Shown here piece after piece: positions 53,089 to 60,995 of a stretch of DNA of 64,000 nucleotides; positions within the stretch are counted from its first letter, which is position 1; each line of letters begins with the position of its first letter. The notes beneath the pieces are model-generated. The model had not been told where the DNA came from and made no database searches. It worked only from the letters and a program-made list of their open reading frames with translations. Source of the DNA: Nonomuraea gerenzanensis (GTDB lineage: Bacteria; Actinomycetota; Actinomycetes; Streptosporangiales; Streptosporangiaceae); contig NZ_CP084058.1 of NCBI RefSeq assembly GCF_020215645.1, positions 9,796,001-9,860,000 of the forward strand, given 5' to 3'. Position numbers and translations under genes: made by a program.

Positions 53089-54481
53089 GTGATTGCGACG
53101 AGTGTCTTAACGCTTCCCTGGCTCCCTGTCGGCAGCCTGGCCCAGGCCACACCCACACCACCCGGATATGCAGACCCCGCCACGGGCACCTGGCTGATGA
53201 GTGCCATCGACTTCTCCGAGGACGGCTTGCTGATCACCCGCACCCACACCGCCGGTCAACGCGGAGATCCCGTCCGGGCCAACGAGCGCATGCTGGGACC
53301 CGGCTGGCAACTGCAGCCGCTGGGCGGCATGCTGGGCAACCGACTGCATGACCACAGCGATCACGGCTTTGTCGTGCTGGACCTCGCTTCTGGCACCGAG
53401 TCTCACCGCTACCTCGCCGATCCGTCCCGGCCAGGGGCCTTCGTGCACGCCGGCGGTCTCATCGTGCGCAACAGCGACGACACCTTCACCCAGACCGACG
53501 AGACGGGCCTGATCGTCACCTGGTCTCGGGTGCACGGCCACGTGCTGCCCATCTCGGTGGGCCTGGCCGATGGCGACTTCCAGAGCGTCACCAACGACGT
53601 ACACCGCCGAGTGCGCCGTCTGGCCTCCCCCGCCACTCCCGGAGCGGACTGCCGGGAGCCTGACCCCGCATCATGCTCCACGGCCACCTTGATCTATGCC
53701 GACAGAACCACCGCCACGCCATCCGCGCCAGGCGAGGTAACCGGCCTGCTCGCGTCGATCAACTACGACGCCGCCGGCGACACGCCACCGGTAACGGCTC
53801 TCACCTATCGCTACGACGCCAGCGGACATCTTCGCCAGGTACGCGATCTGCGACGGCCAGACAAAAATCCTGAACGTCGCTTCGTATACGCCTACTCGGC
53901 AGACGGCGACATCACGAAGATGACCACCACGGAGGAGGGGTCATGGCACCTCACCTACTCTTCCCCGGGCACCTTGGCGAACGCGGCGCGGCGCACCATA
54001 CGCCTCGGCGCCCGAGCCTGTCCCACTCCCTATGCCGCCGACTACATGCTTCGCGGCATGTGCAAGACCAGCGTCGACGTGCGCCAGGGTGCGAGCAAGG
54101 TCATGCGGCCCCCGTTCTGGAAAGCGACACTGACCGGCGGGTCGGTGATGGGTATCACCAACGACGGCTGCAGCGCCCCATCATCGGCAACAAGCCCACC
54201 TACTGGCTGGACTTCCGCGCCGCATGCGACTCCCACGACTACGGTTACGGCCTGATCCGCAACAGCCTGAACGGCGATCGAAACGGCCTGGACCGCTCCC
54301 AGCGCACCCACGTCGACGCTGTCTTCCTGACCATCATGAAGGAGAACGCATCTGCGCCGCCATCACCGGCACAGTCGCCGACCCTTTTCGCGGCACCCAG
54401 TCGTCCAAACGCTCCATCTGCCTCAGCTACGCCAACACCTTCTACAAGGCCGTCCGAGCCAAGGGCGACGGCGCACTCTGA
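53089..54481 (+). pseudogene. RHS-type protein with C-terminal phospholipase A2 domain, frameshifted
   Basis: The first frame (53089 to ~54176) encodes RHS/YD-like repeats (LTYRYDASGHLRQVRDLRRP, YAYSADGDITKMTTTEEGSW), then MGITNDGCS. The next frame continues PIIGNKPTYWLDFRAACDSHDYGYG, where the HD pair is the catalytic motif of bacterial phospholipase A2, up to AVFLTIMKE. A third frame, from ~54345, finishes with ITGTVADPFRGTQ and YANTFYKAVRAKGDGAL. Two apparent one-base deletions therefore interrupt it (or sequence errors). Intact, it would be a ~460-residue secreted toxin acting on membrane lipids. The N-terminal shell is short for an RHS protein. Confidence 0.65.
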
Positions 54482-54506
54482 GACATCACTGTCATGAAGA
54501 GGACAC

Positions 54507-55010
54507 ATGACCCACCTCCTAAGCCGCAGCCCGAAATCCACCCTCGGCCCACTGTCGCTCACGATCACCTCGTACGTGGCCGCCGTCGCCCTCCTGACCT
54601 GGGCAACGATCAACGGCCATCTCGGCGGCCACATGTACGGCCGGATCCTGATCACGGTGCTGAACTTCCCCGCCTCTCTGATCAACCTGCTCCTCGACGG
54701 CCCACTCAGGCATGCCCTCATCGGCGAGACCACCACCGATGAGATCTCCGCCTGGAGCTACGTGATCTTCGCCTGGCCCGGCCTCCTCATGGCGCTCATT
54801 CTGGCCTGGTGCCTCACCCGGCACCGGCCTCACCGATTCACTCGAATCCTCAGCTGGACCCTCACCACAGCCGTCCTTTTGTCCGGCATCGCGATCACTT
54901 TCGACCAATGGGCACCCCGTCGCCCGTACGGCTGGCCATTCGTCCTCTGCGGCGCAGGCATGGCCATCGGCCTGCTGCTCACCCGACGAGCCGTCAGGCG
55001 AACAGGCTGA
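54507..55010 (+). CDS. Four-helix membrane protein, possible immunity protein
   Basis: This 167-residue protein has four predicted membrane segments (LTITSYVAAVALLTWATI, ILITVLNFPASLINLLL, YVIFAWPGLLMALILAWCL, WPFVLCGAGMAIGLLLT), with a further hydrophobic stretch at TTAVLLSGIAIT. I recognise no family. It begins 26 bp after the end of the broken phospholipase A2 gene on the same strand, with GAAGAGGA before the ATG. Position and membrane nature would fit an immunity protein against a phospholipase toxin (inference). Confidence 0.6.
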   Translation: MTHLLSRSPKSTLGPLSLTITSYVAAVALLTWATINGHLGGHMYGRILITVLNFPASLINLLLDGPLRHALIGETTTDEISAWSYVIFAWPGLLMALILAWCLTRHRPHRFTRILSWTLTTAVLLSGIAITFDQWAPRRPYGWPFVLCGAGMAIGLLLTRRAVRRTG

Positions 55011-55489
55011 CGGACGCGAGACCGCCATCGCCTGGGCAGCGCGGCGCGCGCAGCCGGGACATTCAGGGGAAAGTGGTGCGACTCTTCGGTGCGGCGCAGG
55101 TCCATGCTGTCGGATCCGTCCCACCGGTTGTTCGCGGCTGCCTGGCGAGCTCGCCATGCCGGCTCGCCAACCGGAATGGTGCGTTCGATGCACCATTCGA
55201 CCCACCAGTTGTCGGCGAGCGTGGCGGCGTCTTCTCGTTCCGGCCCGCGGTCATCTCGATCGCGATGCCAGGCGACGAACTCGTCGGTGATCGGGTTCAG
55301 GTTCTGCTGAGGCTGGCGCTCAGGAGCGGTGGTGAACGACTCGCACAGGGCGCGGACGCGCTGGCGCAGGCGGAGATGCTCAACGATGAGCTGTTGCGAC
55401 TCGTTGCCGATCAGCGCGCACCCAGCAGGTCGGAACGGCACAGCGAATCCAGCAGACGGCGGGCGGGTGGACTGCTCGCACGGAGCCGG
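55011..55489. other. Interval with weak minus-strand coding trace
   Basis: No intact gene. On the minus strand around 55430-55080 the translation is tryptophan- and acid-rich (NLNPITDEFVAWHRDRDD, ATLADNWWVEWCIERTIP) and looks like a fragment of a real protein. The open frame runs on into the neighbouring gene on the other strand, so its end is not genuine. I cannot name a family. Confidence 0.3.
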
Positions 55490-55604
55490 TCGGGTGGAGA
55501 CGAGTGCCGCGATCGTTGACCGGCTCGCCCATAACGCCACCATCATCGAGACCGGCACCGGCTCCTATCGGCTCGCCCAATCCCGAGCACGCGCCGAAGC
55601 CTGA
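55490..55604 (+). mobile_element. IstB-like (IS21) C-terminal fragment
   Basis: The translation SAAIVDRLAHNATIIETGTGSYRLAQ matches the C-terminus of IstB, the ATPase helper of IS21 elements (V-A-A-I-DRL-HH-x-I-x-GxSYR). The ATPase domain is missing. It is an isolated transposon relic. Confidence 0.5.
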
Positions 55605-55668
55605 CCATCCGCCAGCGATGAGAACCAGCAGCTTCAGGCCTTCCAACAGCTCGGGCCAGTACTCCCCT

Positions 55669-56070
55669 TCAGGCTGGCCCGTCGTAGTATCCCGGGCCTG
55701 CGATCAGCACGCTCTCAAAGCACGTGAACCGGTCGATCGTCTCTTGATCCGCACCGCGGAACGGGACCGTTGACCGAGACATCCCCACCGACAACTCGGG
55801 AACCACCAGACCGTAGTCCCCGTCGTCGACCTCGACGTCATACCGGGCCCGGAGCTCAGCGATCATCTGATCGGCAGGAACGGAGAACACGTCCATACCG
55901 TTGAGGAGCACCCGCGCTCCGCCAATTCAAGGGCTCCGCCCCCGGATACGGCGCATAAGGCCGCGCCGCTCCCCACCCCGCCAGCACACGACCGGCTTCT
56001 TCGAACGAAGCCCCCAGCAGCAACCACCAGCAGCCCGCAGCGGCTCCAACTCGATGACCAACGGCCCCAT
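55669..56070 (-). pseudogene. Frameshifted hypothetical gene
   Basis: On the minus strand, MGPLVIELEPLRAAG begins in one frame. LLLGASFEEAGRVLAGWGAARPYAPYPGAEPLNWR follows in another, and the third reads LLNGMDVFSVPADQMIAELRARYDVEVDDGDYGLVVPELSVGMSRSTVPF to the stop. The pieces read as one small cytosolic protein of unknown function with at least two frame changes and a shortened middle. Confidence 0.5.
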
Positions 56071-56351
56071 GCCGACTCCGACATGCGCAGATCAGCCCGG
56101 AAACCACTCCCGAGCGACCCGACCTCAGTGCCCCGCCATACCCCGGCCATCACGCTCACGCCCCTACGAACTCCGACCAGCACAAGATCGAGAAGTGGTG
56201 CTCAAACTCGTGACCATGACGCACCCCGACGATCAGCTGGTGGTGCTCGAACCCGTGACGAACTGGTGCCCGTTCTCGCGTTCCTAGCCGGACGCGGAGT
56301 CATGACCGGCATACCTTCGTCATACCGCCGGCCGATACAGTTCCCGCCTCG

Positions 56352-57092
56352 ATGATCACCATCAAGGGCGACACCTGGGCCTGGAGCCAGACCGCACCAG
56401 CCGCCCGCGTCGGCACGGGCACCGTTCCTGGTGGGAAGTGCTCCGGTACGTCGACCACCGTAAGGCCGTGCGACATCATGACCGCCAACGGGTTTCTCAC
56501 CCCCGCAACAGAGGTCAGAGCGGGGTCCTGCACGATGCACGCCGACGCTTCCGGACGTCAATACGTCAACATCGCCTGGGACCAGACCGCGTGGCGCACC
56601 GAGGAATGGCGGGTCGAAACCGCGCCTGACGGTACGTACGCGCGCCTGACGTTCAAGTACGGCCGCACATTCACCCACGGCTACGGCAGCAACGCCGGGC
56701 TGACCGTGCGGCGGCCGATGGAGGCGGTGCTCGGGCATGACGCGCCGCTGACCATGACCTATCACCGCGGGACCAAGGGGAGCATCGCGTACGTCGGCAG
56801 GACCTGGAACATGGGCCAGTACCTTAAAGACCAAAGCCTGCAGAACTCCATCCAGCAGGTGACCAGTAAAGACAGCCGTGACACGCACTGGCACTGCTGC
56901 AGCTGCCTGGCGAAGGACAGCCAGTGCTACAAGGGCAACTCCCATGTCTACCCGTTGCTGCAGATCATCGACGACAAGGCCAGGTGGCGTGGCTGGGTCG
57001 GCGTCGAGGCTTCCTTCCATCCGTACGACGGCCAGGCGGATCCTCGTCGGCACGACATGCTCTCGGTCTTCCGCGTCACTGAGTGGGCTTGA
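56352..57092 (+). CDS. Hypothetical protein with Cys-rich patch
   Basis: This 246-residue protein has no family I can name. It seems mainly beta (YVNIAWDQTAWRTEEWRVETAPDGTYARLTFKYG), with a cysteine-rich patch HWHCCSCLAKDSQCY near residue 185 that may bind zinc or form disulfides. It has no signal peptide with the ATG at 56352, so the N-terminus may be truncated, which fits the decayed DNA upstream. It precedes the peptide operon by ~215 bp on the same strand; any link is unproven. Confidence 0.55.
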   Translation: MITIKGDTWAWSQTAPAARVGTGTVPGGKCSGTSTTVRPCDIMTANGFLTPATEVRAGSCTMHADASGRQYVNIAWDQTAWRTEEWRVETAPDGTYARLTFKYGRTFTHGYGSNAGLTVRRPMEAVLGHDAPLTMTYHRGTKGSIAYVGRTWNMGQYLKDQSLQNSIQQVTSKDSRDTHWHCCSCLAKDSQCYKGNSHVYPLLQIIDDKARWRGWVGVEASFHPYDGQADPRRHDMLSVFRVTEWA

Positions 57093-57308
57093 CGTTGTCC
57101 GCAGGTAAGAGTGTGATCCTCCATCGGTGTGGCTCTTGCTCAGTGGCCTGGACGATCAAGCGGTGCGGGCATGTCCGTCTTGCCGGTGCCGGACGCACGG
57201 GAGGCCACGTTCCACCCTGCCGGAATTGTAGAGAGGTTGTAGTGCATGCGTAGAGGCGCCGATGACAATCGACATCGCAACTTCCTCACAGCCGAAAGGG
57301 GGTTCAAC

Positions 57309-57404
57309 ATGAAGGCTGAGAGCAAGCCGGTCAAGAAGGTTTCGCTGCAGATCCGCAAGCTGGAGAAGGTCGAGACCACGTCTTGGCGCGATGGCGGCGG
57401 CTGA
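57309..57404 (+). CDS. Putative RiPP precursor peptide ending in Gly-Gly-Gly
   Basis: The peptide has 31 residues. It starts MKAESKPVKK, continues with a basic amphipathic helix-like leader and ends SWRDGGG. AAAGGGGG at a proper spacing before the ATG at 57309 supports this start; an in-frame ATG at 57246 would give 52 residues but lacks a good ribosome site. The candidate core is the C-terminal segment with Thr-Thr-Ser-Trp and three glycines. An E1/ThiF-type gene and an M50-type protease follow. A C-terminal Gly-Gly is the form used by ThiS, MoaD and ubiquitin for adenylation, so the tail may be the activated site (inference). Confidence 0.65.
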   Translation: MKAESKPVKKVSLQIRKLEKVETTSWRDGGG

Positions 57405-57412
57405 ACAATAGC

Positions 57413-57449
57413 GCATCGGCCGGCCGGGCATCGCCTGGTCGGCCGATGC
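57413..57449 (+). terminator. Attenuator-like hairpin between precursor and ThiF genes
   Basis: GCATCGGCCG (57413-57422) and CGGCCGATGC (57440-57449) form a perfect 10-bp stem, followed by TCGTTTCCCCC. It begins 9 bp after the precursor stop and ends 36 bp before the ThiF start. Partial termination here would give more precursor than enzyme, as in many RiPP operons. Confidence 0.6.
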
Positions 57450-57484
57450 TCGTTTCCCCCGAAATTCTCAGCTGAAAGGCCGTC

Positions 57485-58555
57485 GTGCTCCGCCCGAAGA
57501 TCAAAAGCGTACACCAGCCCGTCGCCCTGCCCGGCGACCGCATCATCATCGGCACGATGCAACTGGGCGTCTCCTCCGAGATCCAGGACGACGAGGACGG
57601 CACGATCGCCAGGCTCATCACGCTCATGGACGGCACGCGTACGATCGACGAGATCTGCGCGGCCTGCCCGGACGTCGATGAGCAAGACGCTCGCGAGGTG
57701 ATCGCGGGCCTGATCGGCCACGGTTTCGTGGAGGACGCCGCCGCCCCCCTGCCCGTCGGCCTCACCGAGCGCGAGGCCGCCCGCTATGAGCCGTCAAGGC
57801 ACTTCTTCTCCTGGATCGACACCAGCCCCCGCAGCTCTCCGTACGACGTCCAGGCCCGCATCAAGCACGCCAAGGTGGCGCTGCTCGGCATCGGCGGCAC
57901 CGGCTCCGCGGTCGCGGCCGGGCTGGTCTCCAGTGGCATCGGGGCGCTGGCCATCGGCGACTTCGACACCGTCGAGGAGCCGAACCTCACCCGGCAACTG
58001 CTCTACAGCGAGGCGGACATCGGGCAGCCGAAGGTGGACAGCGCGGTGGCCAGGCTGCGCGCCATGAACAGCCTGGTGGACGTGACCGGCACCGCCCTGA
58101 AGGCGAGTGGCGCCGATGACATCGCCAAGCTGATGGAGGGGTGCGACGTCTTCGTGCTCTGCGCCGACGAACCGCAGCCGGACATCATGCTCTGGACCAA
58201 CGAAGCCGCGCTGCGCACCGGCACCCCCTGGTTCGTCAGCTTCTACACCGGGCCGATGGCCGTCGTCGGGTCGCTGATCCCGGGCGAGACCGGCTGCTTC
58301 GCCTGCCTGCAGCGCCAGGAGGACCAGCGCGAGTACCGCTCCGAGGGAAGGCCGCTCACCGCCGAACGGCCGAACGCCGTGATCGCGGCAAGCGCCAACA
58401 TCAGCGGCCATCTCTGCGCTCTCGAGACGATGTATCACCTCGCCGGGCTGCCCGCGCAGACGCGCGGCAGGTTCTTCCACTGGAACTACGCCATGTGGAC
58501 CCACTCGTACTACATCGACGTTCCCCGCTACGACGACTGCCCGGCCTGCTCGTGA
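57485..58555 (+). CDS. E1/ThiF-family adenylyltransferase with leader-binding-like N-terminus
   Basis: The protein has 356 residues. Residues ~1-90 form a small winged-helix-like region (LITLMDGTRTIDEICAACPDVDEQDAREVIAGLIGHGF) similar to the PqqD/RRE part of TOMM ThiF-like proteins that bind leader peptides. The ThiF core has GIGGTG at 135-140, GDFDTVEEPNLTRQ (Arg170 as the ATP-contacting arginine), Lys183 in GQPKVD and Asp228 in CADEP. Two CxxC pairs (271/274 and 352/355, the latter in CPACS) should bind structural zinc. The catalytic Cys of E1 enzymes is not obvious. It probably adenylates a peptide C-terminus. The GTG start at 57485 follows GAAAGG. Confidence 0.85.
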   Translation: MLRPKIKSVHQPVALPGDRIIIGTMQLGVSSEIQDDEDGTIARLITLMDGTRTIDEICAACPDVDEQDAREVIAGLIGHGFVEDAAAPLPVGLTEREAARYEPSRHFFSWIDTSPRSSPYDVQARIKHAKVALLGIGGTGSAVAAGLVSSGIGALAIGDFDTVEEPNLTRQLLYSEADIGQPKVDSAVARLRAMNSLVDVTGTALKASGADDIAKLMEGCDVFVLCADEPQPDIMLWTNEAALRTGTPWFVSFYTGPMAVVGSLIPGETGCFACLQRQEDQREYRSEGRPLTAERPNAVIAASANISGHLCALETMYHLAGLPAQTRGRFFHWNYAMWTHSYYIDVPRYDDCPACS

Positions 58556-59799
58556 TCACCACCAGCAGCCGGGTCGACCTGCACCCTCTGATCTCCCGTC
58601 CCGACGACGACGATCCGGACGTCATGGTCTTCGGCCGGGCGGAGATCGGTGAGTACATCGAGCTGCCCACGGTGTACGGGGAGGCGCTCCGGCTGCTGGG
58701 CGAAGGCCACCCGGCCGGTGCGGTCGAGAAGCGCATCGCCGATGAGCAAGGCGCCGAGATCGACGTCGCCGAACTCGTCGAAGCCGCCACCGGTCTGGGG
58801 TTCATCCGCGCGATCGACGGGGAGCCGGTGCCCGACCCCGCTACGGGCGCCCCGCGCAGCCATTTCCCATGGCTCACCGCACGGCACGTCGGCTGGATCT
58901 TCGGTCTGCCGATGAAGGTCCTGTGGGCGGCGACCACGGTGGCGGCCCTGGCGGCCCTCGTCATGCGGCCCGAACTCGTGCCGACGTACGAGCATTTCTT
59001 CTGGAGCGACTATGTCGGCCTGGCGGTGCTGGTCAACACGGCGATGATGTCGGTGGCGATCAGCGCCCACGAGATGATGCACCTCATGGCGGCCCGCTCG
59101 CTCGGCACGCCGGGGCGGATCGGGTTCGGCACCCGGCTGTACACCCTGGTCGTGCAGACCGACGTCACCGGCGTGTGGGGCGTGCCCAGGCGCCGCCGCT
59201 ACCGGGCCTACCTCGCCGGGATGACCTGGGACTTGTTCCTCATGGCCACGATCATCCTGCTGGTGGCGTACGTGCCGATGCCGTCGCTGGCCGCGGCGTT
59301 GCTGCAGGCGCTGCTCGTGACGGTGCTCATGACCATCCCGTTCCAGCTCCAGGTCTACATGCGCACGGACCTGTACTACGTGCTGCGCGACCTGCTGCGC
59401 ACCAGCAACCTCTTCGACGACGGCCTGGCGTACGCCAAGTACCTGCGAGCCAAGGTGTGGGCCGCGGTGCGGCGGCGTCCCCCGCCTGCGGAGGATCCGA
59501 CCACCGGTCTGGACCCGCACGAGCGGCGGGCCACCCGCGTCTACGCTGTCGTCCTCGTGGTCGGAGGGACCTTCGCCCTCGGCAACTACGCCCTCTTCGC
59601 CATCCCGATCGCGATCGAGGCGGTGCTGCGCGCGGTGGACGCCCTCGCCGGCTCCTTCACCGGCGGGCCGATTCTCCCGGCGATCGACTCGGGCCTGCTG
59701 ATCCTCGTCGAGGGCGGCATCCAGGTGCTCTTCGTGATCACCTTCATCCGCACCCACCCGCACTGGTTCGGCCGGATCAGCCGCCGAGCAGGTCGGTGA
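58552..59799 (+). CDS. M50-type membrane metalloprotease with PqqD-like N-terminus
   Basis: This 415-residue protein overlaps the ThiF stop by four bases (GTGA). Residues ~30-95 (LPTVYGEALRLLGEGHPAGAVEKRIADEQG, then LVEAATGLGFIRAI) look like a PqqD-type winged helix. The rest has about six membrane helices with the zinc motif HEMMH at 173-177 and a later Asp in LAGMTWDLFL (Asp227) as likely third ligand, as in YydH-type and site-2-like peptidases. It would cut or export the modified peptide at the membrane. The shared winged helix with the ThiF protein suggests both bind the same leader. Confidence 0.8.
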   Translation: MITTSSRVDLHPLISRPDDDDPDVMVFGRAEIGEYIELPTVYGEALRLLGEGHPAGAVEKRIADEQGAEIDVAELVEAATGLGFIRAIDGEPVPDPATGAPRSHFPWLTARHVGWIFGLPMKVLWAATTVAALAALVMRPELVPTYEHFFWSDYVGLAVLVNTAMMSVAISAHEMMHLMAARSLGTPGRIGFGTRLYTLVVQTDVTGVWGVPRRRRYRAYLAGMTWDLFLMATIILLVAYVPMPSLAAALLQALLVTVLMTIPFQLQVYMRTDLYYVLRDLLRTSNLFDDGLAYAKYLRAKVWAAVRRRPPPAEDPTTGLDPHERRATRVYAVVLVVGGTFALGNYALFAIPIAIEAVLRAVDALAGSFTGGPILPAIDSGLLILVEGGIQVLFVITFIRTHPHWFGRISRRAGR

Positions 59800-59915
59800 C
59801 AACGCCGTCCGATCAGCAGGAGCCTCCATGCGATTGATCCCGGCGTCCAGCAGAACGGCCGGCGCAGCTTGGCGAGCCCGAGGTCGAGTCAGCCGGCCGC
59901 CCAGAGGCCGGCGAA

Positions 59916-60490
59916 TCAGCTGCTGAGTGCGCTGGAGAGGGTGACCACCGCACCGACGAGGAGGGCCACCAGCACCACGTTGCGGAAACGATCCGGGTTG
60001 ATGCGGCTGAAGACCGCGTTGCCGGCGAACCACCCCAACCGCACGACCGGCAGTCCCACCAGGCCGATCCAGATCGAGTGGGAGTTCACCTGGCCGGCCA
60101 CGGCGAACCCGACCAGGCTGAGCACGCTGGTGCCGGCGAACATCGCCGAGAGGGTGGCGCGGAACTTCGCAGGGTCATACCCCATGCCCTGGAAGGCGGC
60201 GATCGTCGATGGCCCGTTGGTGCCGGTGGAGGTCGAGAGCGCGCCGGAGACCCGGCGCCCACCAGCACGGAAACATTCCCGGGCACCTTCACCCGCCGCC
60301 ACACCATGACCGTGCAGCCCAGGACTCCGATCCCGATCAGCACGGTGAGCACTTGCGGGGACGTCACCGCGTACACCCAGAGGCCGAGCGGCATGCCGGT
60401 CATGGCGATCACGGCGATCACGGTGATCTTCCACTCGGCGTGGTGACGTTGACGTACGGCGATCGTGACGGTCCTGGCCAGGGCGGACAT
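59916..60490 (-). pseudogene. Truncated, frameshifted TSUP (TauE/SafE) permease
   Basis: The right part (60490 to ~60250) encodes KITVIAVIAMTGMPLGLWVY and LTVLIGIGVLGCTVMVWRRV. After a frame change near 60250 the left part reads RRVSGALSTSTGTNGPSTIAAFQGMGYDP and three further helices to the stop. This is the C-terminal two thirds of a TSUP anion exporter; the first ~70 residues are missing. Non-functional. Confidence 0.65.
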
Positions 60491-60599
60491 CGTGGTTGCG
60501 CCTGCCGATGATCACATCCATCCAGGTCATCGCGCTGCGAGGGCTTCGCGTGGCGTACGCGAGCTCCGGTCACCCGGGAGACGGAAACGCGTACGGCAG

Positions 60600-60700
60600 G
60601 ACGATCCGCGTAACCGCGCACCCTGATGGCGCTTGGGTTGCCCAAGCCTGTAATCTTCTCGCCGATCACGCCGAGCATGTGCACGAACCCGGGTGCCGAC
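60600..60700 (+). mobile_element. rve-type transposase fragment
   Basis: The translation IRVTAHPDGAWVAQACNLLADHAEHVHEP matches the integrase core of rve transposases (VTAHPTGAWV-QQARNLL-DL). About 30 residues remain without flanks. The rest of 60491-60995 holds no gene that I can support; a minus-strand fragment (VFSVAEVGTRV) is too short to assign. Confidence 0.45.
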
Positions 60701-60995
60701 CTCCGCCACGGAGAAGACGTACGGCCGGCGCAGGGTGACGGTGTCCACCGCGGAGAAATCACACGCCAGCGTGCTCGCATGTGGGCGCGGACGAAATCAC
60801 GCCAGCGATCACCGGCCCGCTGCGGTGCCGGGCCCAAGCGCCCCCGCTTCAGGACCGACGGATCGTCGCACCGCTCACCTGATTGCCCAGATGCCGCAGT
60901 TCGCCACGGATACGCTCGTGACCTCAGCGAGGTTTCTCCCGCGCCAGCCTCTGGATCAGCGCCATGACCGCCGAATCGGTCGCAGGCCGCAGGCA

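Noticed and set aside
57246..57308. Longer precursor peptide starting at 57246
   Set aside because: In frame, but lacks a ribosome site; the ATG at 57309 has AAAGGGGG at proper spacing. Not fully excluded.
57485..58555. TOMM/azoline cyclodehydratase locus
   Set aside because: The ThiF protein resembles the TOMM partner, but no YcaO gene is present and the peptide has no Cys/Ser/Thr-rich core.
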